From contig NZ_JASJOU010000008.1 of assembly GCF_030068605.1 (NCBI RefSeq), positions 248,001 to 312,000 of the forward strand: 64,000 nucleotides of DNA. The letters are read 5' to 3'. The notes beneath the pieces were generated by a model that worked only from the letters and a program-made list of their open reading frames with translations, had not been told where the DNA came from and ran no database searches. Made by a program: the position numbers and the translations under genes. Source of the stretch: Xanthocytophaga agilis (lineage in GTDB: Bacteria > Bacteroidota > Bacteroidia > Cytophagales > 172606-1). This document shows positions 52,913-60,752 of the stretch, piece after piece (the first letter of the stretch is position 1; the number at the start of each line of letters is the position of its first letter).

Positions 52913-52931
52913 GCCTGGTCTATGACCAGGC
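52913..52931. terminator. intercistronic hairpin, copy 2
   Basis: GCCTGGTC-TAT-GACCAGGC followed by a T tract on the plus strand. Its sequence differs fully from the hairpin at the same place in copy 1. Confidence 0.55.
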
Positions 52932-52939
52932 TCTGTTTT

Positions 52940-53320
52940 TTATGCTGCAGGTTTCTGTCCTTGTGGCCAAAGTGGAATAATTCTGGCACCTTCTTCTTTC
53001 TCTCTTTCTGCTACTCTGGCAGGTTCTGACAGATTCATGCTGTATTGAATCTGAAAAAGCTGCATCATTTTTTTTGTTGCCCTGGTCTCTGCATTGGTAA
53101 ATTCATGTACTTCTATTTCGTAGATCAGGCCTAACTCCTGATCTACTGCAAAGCGTTCCCAACATTCTGCAACTTTGAGAACTTCATAACTAACATAGTT
53201 GTCCAGGAGGGTAACAACCCGGCAGCAGGCAGATGATCCGCTACCAAACACACCTATAAAGGTGTGAGCTCCTTGTACCTTATAGGCACGGCGGGCAAGT
53301 GAAGACTGATTTGATTTCAT
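52940..53320 (-). CDS. 126-aa backbone protein, copy 2
   Basis: Same length as 24378-24758. Differences cluster in conservative positions (DNYISYEVL to DNYVSYEVL) and near the C-terminus. It is the first gene of the second leftward trio. Confidence 0.65.
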   Translation of the reverse strand: MKSNQSSLARRAYKVQGAHTFIGVFGSGSSACCRVVTLLDNYVSYEVLKVAECWERFAVDQELGLIYEIEVHEFTNAETRATKKMMQLFQIQYSMNLSEPARVAEREKEEGARIIPLWPQGQKPAA

Positions 53321-53454
53321 GTTTTTAAGTATTATTGTTTAATAATATAAATACAACATATTTTTATGTGAAAATCAAATGAATATACAATAATTTGTGA
53401 TATAAAATAACATTTTTTATTGTATTTTGTGATGAAATATTCTATATTTACACT

Positions 53455-53838
53455 ATGAAACTAGCAATAACAGGAAGCAGGAGCATACAAGACTGTGCTC
53501 AACTTCTGGAAGAACTGGAAAGACTATCAATTACAGAGCTGATACATGGTGGAGCTGCAGGTGTGGACCGACTCGCGGCCGCCTGGGCGATAAGCAAAGC
53601 AATAAAGGTGACAGAGATAAAGCCTGATTATAGGTAGTATGGTACAGGAGCTCCTCACTTGCGGAATGCAGAAATAGTAAAGCGAGCTGATAAGGTGTTA
53701 GCCTGCTGGGATGGTGAAAGCAAAGGAACGGCCAGCACTATCAAGAAAGCGGAAGCAAACGGAAAGCTACTAAAGGTGATCACTTACAAACCGGTAAAGC
53801 AGATAGAGCAACCACCTGAACAGCTAGAGCTCTGGTGA
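53455..53838 (+). pseudogene. SLOG-family gene, copy 2, with an in-frame stop
   Basis: Begins MKLAITGSRSIQDCAQLLEE and keeps IHGGAAGVDRLAAAWA, then meets TAG at 53635-53637 (codon 61). The rest stays in frame to the natural end (APHLRNAEIVKRADKVLACW and PEQLELW), with the same total length as copy 1. One codon pair (AGG TAG for ACT ACC) has changed, so decay is recent. Loss of the second motif half should abolish function. Confidence 0.8.
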
Positions 53839-53991
53839 GCCAGGTGGCAGAGCCGCCCTAAGAGGCAAGCCCGACAAAGGAAAAGAACAAAATCCGCCTC
53901 CTGCGTGGCAACGCAAATAAAATCCTAGCCTATTTGTTTTTGGTGTGAAGATACAAACCTGCCAGCTGGCAAACCCGCATAAAGTAAAAGA

Positions 53992-54126
53992 CAAAACCGC
54001 CAAAACAAAAAAGCGACAGCCACACGCAGGGGCTGGACACCACCCGCAAGGCCAAGCGAAGCGAGCTTGTATAGCCTTGCGGATGGTGGCTGGACGCTGC
54101 ACCTTGTTTTTGTTTTGGTGGTTTTG
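53992..54126. ncRNA. extended hairpin element, copy 2
   Basis: The outer 20-bp stem is identical to copy 1. In the inner stem, one pair changes from T-A to C-G (supporting pairing), while two others lose pairing (a C-A mismatch and A opposite G). The middle stem gains G-U pairs (GGCTGG against the right arm). Loop GCGAAGCGAGCTTGTATA is conserved. See the first copy at 25427. Confidence 0.55.
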
Positions 54127-54224
54127 TTTTTTAACTGTGAGTTTGCTAGCTGGTTTTAAACGCGAAACATCAAATTGAGTTGTTAACTAAGAATCAAGTA
54201 TACTTATATAGACCTTTATTAAAT

Positions 54225-54545
54225 ATGAAAACCACAGGAGAAATCTTTGACGCTATTGTAGAAGCTTTAGGTATTAGTTATGCGGAATTGGCAAAGAAAG
54301 TAGGATTGTCTCGTCCTGATCTCTTTTATAATATGCGCGCAGGTAAGTCTAACCCTGGCTATGAGACCTTACAGGCTATTGCTAAAGCTTATCCTCAAAT
54401 AAATTGCCGATTTATGTTGACTGGTGAGGGAGATCCATTAATTATAATGACAAATTATCCAAAAGATGAATTTAAAGAGTATATAAAAAAAATATTAAAA
54501 GAATTAATTAACGAAGGAGACATTAAAGTGGTTAATTCGGATTAA
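54225..54545 (+). CDS. XRE-like helix-turn-helix regulator, copy 2
   Basis: 106 residues from the ATG at 54225. The HTH (ALGISYAELAKKVGLSRPDL) is nearly the same as in copy 1, so both may read the same DNA sites. The tail after TGEGDPL is different (KDEFKEYIKKILKELINEGD). The gene ends 1 base before the convergent AbiGi-like gene. Confidence 0.8.
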   Translation: MKTTGEIFDAIVEALGISYAELAKKVGLSRPDLFYNMRAGKSNPGYETLQAIAKAYPQINCRFMLTGEGDPLIIMTNYPKDEFKEYIKKILKELINEGDIKVVNSD

Positions 54546-54546
54546 T

Positions 54547-55296
54547 TTAAAAGTCTGTTTTAATCTGTTCGCTTGTAACAATACGTGTTATCAATCTTTC
54601 AACTTCATCTAAAGGATATTTCTTTCCTTTTGAATATCTTAACTCTTGGATAACTTCTTTTATTTCAGATTCATCTCTAATAATAATGTATGTTATATCT
54701 TCAGGAGTGAAATCTAAAATAAGATTTGAAACTTTCGAGTTATAAAGAGGTCTATCATCATTATATGTATTTCCGCCAATTAAATATGTACTATTCTTAT
54801 GAGGGTGTAAAGGAATGTATCTCCATTCACGTTCATCAGAAAATCTATAATTTTTTATTTTCTTATGTCCTCTTCTTTCTAAATCAGCTTCAAAGTTTTT
54901 TGCATAACATAATATATCTAAAATTTGTTTTTGGTTCTCTGTTAATACTGTACTTCCCTTACGGTTATTGATTGTTGACCTTTGTAGTTCGTAAATACTT
55001 TCCGTTATATTAGAGTATACATCAAGATATATGACTGGGTTTAGTCCTTTCTGCTGACCCCATTTGAGATTTAAACCTATACCATAAGGACCATAACTCT
55101 CAAGATGATTTTTTATTTGAGATAGAGGTATATTACAAAAGCTAACCATTGGAATTGCATACTTTAGTGTTTTTGGCTTCGTATGTGATTTTATACATTC
55201 ATAACAATATTTTATTTTAAATGCGTCTCTAAGTATTCCAATGAGAGCTTCTTTCGTATTGGTAAAATGTATTAAAGAGTTAGGACTTATTGGCAT
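54547..55296 (-). CDS. AbiGi-like abortive-infection protein
   Basis: A 249-residue protein. The opening SLIHFTNTKEALIGILRDAF, the centre IPMVSFCNIPLSQIKNHLES followed by YGPYGIGLNLKWGQQKGLNP, and FSDEREWRYIP agree with my memory of the AbiGi family (antitoxin part of an abortive phage-resistance system in Lactococcus). No AbiGii-like partner is next to it. It lies in the cargo slot of backbone copy 2, where copy 1 has the trypsin-NACHT genes. Confidence 0.75.
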   Translation of the reverse strand: MPISPNSLIHFTNTKEALIGILRDAFKIKYCYECIKSHTKPKTLKYAIPMVSFCNIPLSQIKNHLESYGPYGIGLNLKWGQQKGLNPVIYLDVYSNITESIYELQRSTINNRKGSTVLTENQKQILDILCYAKNFEADLERRGHKKIKNYRFSDEREWRYIPLHPHKNSTYLIGGNTYNDDRPLYNSKVSNLILDFTPEDITYIIIRDESEIKEVIQELRYSKGKKYPLDEVERLITRIVTSEQIKTDF

Positions 55297-55894
55297 ATCT
55301 TTTGAAGTTATATTAGACGAGTTTTAAAGTGTAGTAATTTTAGTAAGAAGATAAATATTTTTCCTTGTTTTTTTATTTTTTTTGAGCATATTTTGTCAAG
55401 CAGCTTTTAATATCTTCTTTTTTCTATAGTTTTTTTTATTAATTCCAGTCTATAGCTAAACTTGAAGTAACAGGAATAGTAGATGTAGTCTTAATTAAAG
55501 ATCACTAGCAATTGATACAACTTTCTTCTCCTCATTTAAACACCTTATGTAGAATATTTCAAGTATTTGAAATCTGCCTTCTTTGAGAAAAAAATTATAA
55601 AGTAAACTAAGTATCAATGATTTTTAGGTAAGATTTACAGTTATGATTTTCAATAAATACAAAAGCCTGATAGTGACACAAGGTCTGTTATCAGGCTTTC
55701 AAATATTTGATATGCAATAATTGTTACACTTTTAAAGATACACTTTTCTCTTGCTGACATGAAAGAGGAATATTTATTATTTACTTTACACTGCTACTCG
55801 GTATTATTTGTTAGATATAACCCAAAATAAACAAAAGTTAAGAATATATTTATTATCAGATAGCAATATAGTAGTGTGTGTGCAGCCATTTTTA
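55297..55894. other. 600-base gene-free stretch with one hairpin
   Basis: AAAGCCTGATA pairs with TATCAGGCTTT (55662-55699) across a 16-base loop. I see no coding or RNA gene. The rest is AT-rich promoter-like DNA upstream of the AbiGi-like gene. Confidence 0.45.
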
Positions 55895-57244
55895 TCAAGG
55901 GGCAATTAAATTAAACGAAGCCTTACAAATATCACCAGTTTTACCTACTCCTAAAAGTTTTAAATATGGGCTATTCGAAATGGTATTATTATTATAGTTA
56001 ATTGTCTGTCCTGTAGTTAACTTTCCTATTATAGAATAGTTGCAATCTGAATTATTGGCGTTTAACAATATGTCAAAAGGTTCTCCATATTTTAATTTAA
56101 TTGTACTGTTTTTTATAGTTTGAAAATCCTTTTTGTAATTTTTATAATCAACATAATATGTTATTGTCGTTTGGTTTTCACCATCTAAATGTCTATAAAC
56201 TGTAACCGATTTACCATCATTTAAAATATCATAATCTGGTGCATATTGGTCACCTGGTGTAGATGCCCTTTTCTTGTAAGCCCAACCACATTGCCCATCA
56301 CAAGCATAACGGACACCAATAATTTTTTGATTCTCATTACAACTCCATGATTCTACCATTTCGCAAGGTTGCTTCGTTTTACAGCCTTGAAAGGAACGGC
56401 TTATAGATTGGGTTAAAGTTGTATTATCAAGAACACGTTGGGAGATAACTTCACTAATATTTATTTCACCGGCAATTGTGGGCATTAATACTAAATTGAA
56501 CTTAGTTTCATATTTAGATGTGTTACTACTCGTACCAAACCAACCACTTGGCTTTGTAATTTCAGAGATTATCTTTATTGGGATATATACAATTCGATTG
56601 TCTTTGAAAAATGGTTTTACTTGAACATTTGGTATATGCAGACGTATTTGCCTTCTTTGAGTTAAGTCAATAGCAGTAGCTGGAAGTAAATTGCCATTAA
56701 TATAGACTGTTGTGTTATATTTTTGTCTACTATCGGTTAGTCCGAAGCCCAGACCTGTAATTGATAAAAGATATGTTGCGTCAGAATTTATTACAGTTGT
56801 CCCATTAATTGAACTGATATAATAATCTACCTTTTTTGTCAATAAATTTATTCGGTTTGTAAACTCTATTAAATCAAGATTAGTCATTTCAGATACAGTA
56901 GAAATTGTCTGATTGAGATTGTTGAATTGATCAATTAGCTTATTTACTTCTACAAATATGTTTTGTTCTTCTATTTTTAAATTAATAAAGGTTTTGTCAA
57001 TATTTTGACCAAAATAATAATTTAGATTTTGTGTTGCCACTAGTATTTCGTTACCAAATTTTGATGCAACACCATTGCCAGCGGTTTGGGCATTTTGCAT
57101 TAACCTATTGCCAGTGTTTTCAAACTCATTTATAATATCTTTTATAGTTTTACCTGCAAAAGCAATAGTAGGTATTGAGAATTGTCCGTATGAAACATAT
57201 GAAATGAAAAATGTTATTGAAAAGAAAAAGATTATTTTTTTCAT
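55895..57244 (-). CDS. secreted protein of unknown function
   Basis: A 449-residue protein with a signal peptide (IIFFFSITFFISYVSYGQ). Residues 25-130 are helical (FENTGNRLMQNAQTAGNGVA). Then comes a beta part with a TIG/IPT-like strand set (YLLSITGLGFGLTDS, VYINGNLLPATAIDL). The C-terminal part has several Cys (FQGCKTKQPCEMVESWSCNE, CDGQCGW) and reads like a small beta domain. Family not known. It should work outside the cytoplasm. Confidence 0.65.
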   Translation of the reverse strand: MKKIIFFFSITFFISYVSYGQFSIPTIAFAGKTIKDIINEFENTGNRLMQNAQTAGNGVASKFGNEILVATQNLNYYFGQNIDKTFINLKIEEQNIFVEVNKLIDQFNNLNQTISTVSEMTNLDLIEFTNRINLLTKKVDYYISSINGTTVINSDATYLLSITGLGFGLTDSRQKYNTTVYINGNLLPATAIDLTQRRQIRLHIPNVQVKPFFKDNRIVYIPIKIISEITKPSGWFGTSSNTSKYETKFNLVLMPTIAGEINISEVISQRVLDNTTLTQSISRSFQGCKTKQPCEMVESWSCNENQKIIGVRYACDGQCGWAYKKRASTPGDQYAPDYDILNDGKSVTVYRHLDGENQTTITYYVDYKNYKKDFQTIKNSTIKLKYGEPFDILLNANNSDCNYSIIGKLTTGQTINYNNNTISNSPYLKLLGVGKTGDICKASFNLIAP

Positions 57245-57691
57245 AAAAAATTGTTTTAAGTTGTCAGATAGAGCGAAAATGCAAAAAGTATCTTTATAAA
57301 CATTTGAAAGGATATATCAAGTATTAGATGAGTACTTAAATCGTCTTACTACTTAGTTCAAGTAGTAAGACGCCAAAATAAAAATTATGGTAACCTTGGG
57401 CTTTCCTATTTTTGCTTGTTGTTTTCAAGGACAGTGTTCCATAGTATCAGAAAAGAACTATCAACTTCGTACAATTTTATGATCAAAAAAGCGAAGATTT
57501 AAACGAATGACAATTATAGCAAGTTGGAGTTATACAAAGTAGTTAGTGTATAGCGAAATGTCGCAAACCTATCACAATTCTCAACCATTTTGCTAATATG
57601 AGGATTAGTAATATGTTTTAAAGAGTACTACGATTTATGTTGAAAGATAGACTTTTTGTATTGCGACCACAATACCTCAAATTAGGTATTT
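57245..57691. other. intergenic region with hairpin and dispersed palindrome
   Basis: CGTCTTACTACTT-AGTTC-AAGTAGTAAGACG at 57342-57372 is a perfect 13-bp hairpin, about 100 bases upstream of the secreted protein gene. The rest is non-coding apart from the palindrome at 57671. Confidence 0.5.
57671..57690. promoter_or_regulatory. dispersed palindrome, site 5 of 6
   Basis: AATACCTC-AAAT-TAGGTATT, one base before the stop codon end of the second amidase gene and followed by T5 on the plus strand; here a terminator role is also possible. Confidence 0.45.
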
Positions 57692-58213
57692 TTATCGCTT
57701 CCAAGCTTGCTTAAAATATCGTTCATATCCAAACGGATCACGCCACTCGATGTTATGCTCTGGAATACCTAGTTGCTTCAACCAAGTTGGCACAAAAAAG
57801 CTCGGACAACCTTTGTTATCAAACTGGTTATGTCCGGCAATCTTCACATTAGGCGCATAGCCTAATACTTCTCCAATAATATCAAGCATAGTAGAGATCT
57901 GCTGGGGCGTCCGACTATCCAGTGGCATTTTGTGAGAAGAATCCATCCCGCCTACATAACATAGATGTCTGGAAATAGAATTAATTCCTGCTACCCCATT
58001 GGTAACTTCAAAAGAGTCTATCACCTGGTCGTTGTTGTGTTTGACGAACTGGTGACGGGAGCCGTCCAGTAAGATCAAGTCTGAATAGCCAACTTGTTTC
58101 CAGCCATTGCCATAGGGTTTGGGTTTGGTGTGCCATTTCTTAACATCATCAGCAGATATCCAGCGTCCGGCTGGGGTAGCAGTGCAGTGTATAATCAGGT
58201 ATTGAAATTTCAT
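57692..58213 (-). CDS. N-acetylmuramoyl-L-alanine amidase, copy 2
   Basis: A 173-residue copy of the protein at 32837, with about seven residue changes (for example RWVSADD to RWISADD, FVPIWLK to FVPTWLK). Zinc-ligand regions IIHCTATPAG and HNQFDNKGCPSFF are intact, so it should be active as a peptidoglycan amidase. It ends the second, shorter lysis-like cassette. Confidence 0.88.
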   Translation of the reverse strand: MKFQYLIIHCTATPAGRWISADDVKKWHTKPKPYGNGWKQVGYSDLILLDGSRHQFVKHNNDQVIDSFEVTNGVAGINSISRHLCYVGGMDSSHKMPLDSRTPQQISTMLDIIGEVLGYAPNVKIAGHNQFDNKGCPSFFVPTWLKQLGIPEHNIEWRDPFGYERYFKQAWKR

Positions 58214-58279
58214 AAAAGTAGACAGTAAAAAGTATGAGTTGAGGAATGGAAGGATGGCTTTTTAAACCATCCTTCTGAT

Positions 58280-58465
58280 TTATTTAGGATCTCTCATGGA
58301 GAAGAAACCTACTGTTGAAATAAAGGCCAGCAGCGAAACGAAAGATTGTGTATCGATGCGATTCATCAGCCAAAGAATATATCCTGAGAAGGTAAACAAA
58401 CCCAGGGTTGAGGTTTTCCAGTTGTCTAACACAAACTGGAGGTAATCATATATAGACTTTGCCAT
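58280..58465 (-). CDS. holin-like small membrane protein, copy 2
   Basis: 61 residues, with one change (LVNRID to LMNRID) from the protein at 33425. The strong conservation shows it is a functional part of the backbone. Confidence 0.65.
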   Translation of the reverse strand: MAKSIYDYLQFVLDNWKTSTLGLFTFSGYILWLMNRIDTQSFVSLLAFISTVGFFSMRDPK

Positions 58466-58468
58466 CTG

Positions 58469-58613
58469 TTACTTGGGTTTAGGGTGAAGAAAAGCTGCCT
58501 GAGTAATGATCTGTTTTAAGATCGAATCCTGAGCCGCTACTTGAACCGAATAAACAGGCGCATATGTAAAGCTCTTTACATGCTTGATCTTCTCCACATC
58601 CAACGGTTGCACC
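58469..58613 (-). pseudogene. 3' part of the 101-aa lysis-cassette gene
   Basis: Homology to 33614-33919 runs from QPLDVEKIKHVKSF to the stop at the normal end. The membrane anchor and first half are gone. The frame opens upstream to MASFLAIPTISCV, but these codons come from the antisense of another gene, so the short ORF is a fusion. Confidence 0.75.
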
Positions 58614-58688
58614 TGTACACATGAGATTGTGGGAATTGCTAAGAAAGAGGCCACAGAGGATCGGGTAGCCTGTAAGATTTGTTATTGA
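58614..58688 (+). pseudogene. 3' fragment of the cysteine-rich small-protein gene
   Basis: The last 24 codons (CTHEIVGIAKKEATEDR then VACKICY and stop) match the end of the protein at 34766-35068. It touches the fragment of the 101-aa gene on the other strand, showing a deletion of about 1.2 kb relative to the first island. Confidence 0.8.
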
Positions 58689-59182
58689 TAGGAAACAGAG
58701 AAGATACTCTGCTATACTTATCAGTTTATTTGAGACAAGGTGGATTTTTGGCAAGAAAATGCATCTCTATTCAATAGAAACCTGTTTTTTACTTTTACAT
58801 CTAGTTTTTGTGGGCAATTTGATGCCAACTTATCTTTACAAACTCGACTGTTTCTACATACCAGAGTTTCAAACGAAATACAAAAAATACCTAAAAATAG
58901 GTATTGACTAACAATACAGGATTCACATATCTTGTATTTTGTTTGGATGTGAGAAAAGCCAAGTATTTCTTACTCTTCTCAATTTTAATTTCCTGTTATT
59001 CATTATCTCTTTCAGCTCATTCTTTACAAGTAGAAACACTATTTATATGTTTATGTCAAAATACATAAACAGTACAACATTTATAAAAAGCTTCAATTAA
59101 AATCTTATGCTTTGAGTAGTTGAGTAGCAATATTTTGGATTTAAATACATCTTATTTTTCAACCAAAATTATTACTTTACTG
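58689..59182. other. intergenic region with a dispersed palindrome
   Basis: AT-rich. The palindrome AATACCTA-AAAA-TAGGTATT lies at 58886-58905, then TTGACT. No other feature seen. Confidence 0.4.
58886..58905. promoter_or_regulatory. dispersed palindrome, site 6 of 6
   Basis: AATACCTA-AAAA-TAGGTATT is a perfect dyad with a compensated change (C to A and G to T) from the consensus halves, so symmetry is kept. It lies about 300 bases upstream of the gene at 59183. Confidence 0.5.
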
Positions 59183-59710
59183 ATGAAAGACTCAGGTTTA
59201 ACAACAACGCAGGTACCAAAACCTCCGAAAAAGTCTGATAAATTTAATATATCTGTTCTCGCTGCAATATTTGAGCTTTTACTATTGGTAATTGGTCTGA
59301 TTATTATTACATCCAATCAAATAAAGGGCAGAAGGTTGTTTGATCAAAGTAGTCCAGAACAGGTTAGAGAGATATTTAATTTATATCTCGATTTTTATTC
59401 AAGCTTAACCGATATAATATTAACATCCTTTGGCGCAATTGCTTTTTTAGTTACATATCAGGGAAAATCTGAAATAATTAAAGCACCTAAAACCTTAATT
59501 TCACTAACAACCAGTATTGTTTGCCTGTCCTTTGCATTAATTGCAAATTTTTTATGCAAAGAAGTTTTACTTCTAATGATACAGAGAAATGCTGTAGACT
59601 TTAGTCTAGATACTTTAAACTATGGCAGATGGTTCATTTATTCTTGTTTAATAATTGCTATACTATCTGTAGCCTTCTTTATAAAAGAAACAACTTTTCA
59701 CACTCAGTAA
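59183..59710 (+). CDS. hypothetical four-helix membrane protein
   Basis: 175 residues from the ATG at 59183; an upstream TTG at 59120 is less likely. Four hydrophobic segments: ISVLAAIFELLLLVIGLIII, LTDIILTSFGAIAFLVTY, LISLTTSIVCLSFALIANFL, FIYSCLIIAILSVAFFI. No family recognised. The next gene follows after 35 bases in the same direction. Confidence 0.6.
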   Translation: MKDSGLTTTQVPKPPKKSDKFNISVLAAIFELLLLVIGLIIITSNQIKGRRLFDQSSPEQVREIFNLYLDFYSSLTDIILTSFGAIAFLVTYQGKSEIIKAPKTLISLTTSIVCLSFALIANFLCKEVLLLMIQRNAVDFSLDTLNYGRWFIYSCLIIAILSVAFFIKETTFHTQ

Positions 59711-59745
59711 TATTCTGTATAGAGCAATTCATAAAATTTATAATT

Positions 59746-60453
59746 ATGTCTACTTTCATACATGGACTTAAATTAATCTTAAAACCAAGTTTAATTTTCT
59801 TTTTTCTAATTATTCCCGGTTATTCCTATTTCTTGAAAGCCGAAAGAGCCAAATCAACTGTTCTTACAATCAATACCTCGGAAACTTCTAATGATGGCGA
59901 CGAACTCATCATTAGAGTTAATAAAGGATTTCAACAGTTTTATTTTCAGGTTCTTATTTATAGAAGAAGAGCAGTTGTAGAGATAGGTGGTCCAAGTTCT
60001 GGTCTAATGTTAGTTAACATTACGGATGAGGATGAAGGTCAATGGCAAACTAGTTTTAATCTAACTGGTTCAGGAATAGCAGAGATATTCTTATTTGGTA
60101 GAGGAAGTGGGATTATAGCTAAACAATGGCCATCGGTTGAGTGTATAGTAGGCTTAGATACTACTAGTAAAGAATTTATCAATCCAGGAAAAAAATCACA
60201 GAATTTTCTCCGTAACCTTAATCAAAATGGGAAACCACAGGCATTAGAGATATATTTAAATAATCTCGAATATACAGAAGGTCCCACTAAGCAAATTTTA
60301 CCAATAAAACCTGATACTGATATTAAAATTAAATGGAAAAAAGATAGCTCTGTTGTATGCGAAACGATTATAAATCTTCCTTACAATGCTGAAAAGATAT
60401 GTGAATGTGATGTTTTAACCAGAAAAGTTAAAATATATGATGTTCAACACTAA
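59746..60453 (+). CDS. hypothetical membrane-anchored or exported protein
   Basis: 235 residues from the ATG at 59746; the earlier start at 59629 overlaps the previous gene and is rejected. One N-terminal hydrophobic anchor (SLIFFFLIIPGYSYFL) is followed by a beta-rich domain (DELIIRVNKGFQQFYFQVLI, GIAEIFLFGRGSG). The end has two Cys (CETIINLPYNAEKICECDV). Probably an operon with the gene at 59183. Confidence 0.6.
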   Translation: MSTFIHGLKLILKPSLIFFFLIIPGYSYFLKAERAKSTVLTINTSETSNDGDELIIRVNKGFQQFYFQVLIYRRRAVVEIGGPSSGLMLVNITDEDEGQWQTSFNLTGSGIAEIFLFGRGSGIIAKQWPSVECIVGLDTTSKEFINPGKKSQNFLRNLNQNGKPQALEIYLNNLEYTEGPTKQILPIKPDTDIKIKWKKDSSVVCETIINLPYNAEKICECDVLTRKVKIYDVQH

Positions 60454-60752
60454 CTTTACTTAATTTCGGTATTAAAATAAATTCTCCAAAATATCAGATT
60501 GATCTTTACTAACCTTTTGGGTCATTCATATTTGGGAACATAGCATTGAATTCTCATTTCATATAAGAAGTTAGAGAGCCTTTTTAGACAATAGTGGTTG
60601 ACATTCGATTTGGAAACTAACTCAATATACTATAACAGAATGAGTAAATGGAACAATTTTTTTAATTTTTATTTATTGCCAGGCTTAAAACAAGTCAAAG
60701 TATTGTCTGAATAGTGGGGTTTTAAATACATTATTATCTTTATTATAGCATA
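60454..60752. other. non-coding gap before the KAP gene
   Basis: About 300 bases of AT-rich sequence between convergent genes. No clear terminator or repeat seen. Confidence 0.4.
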
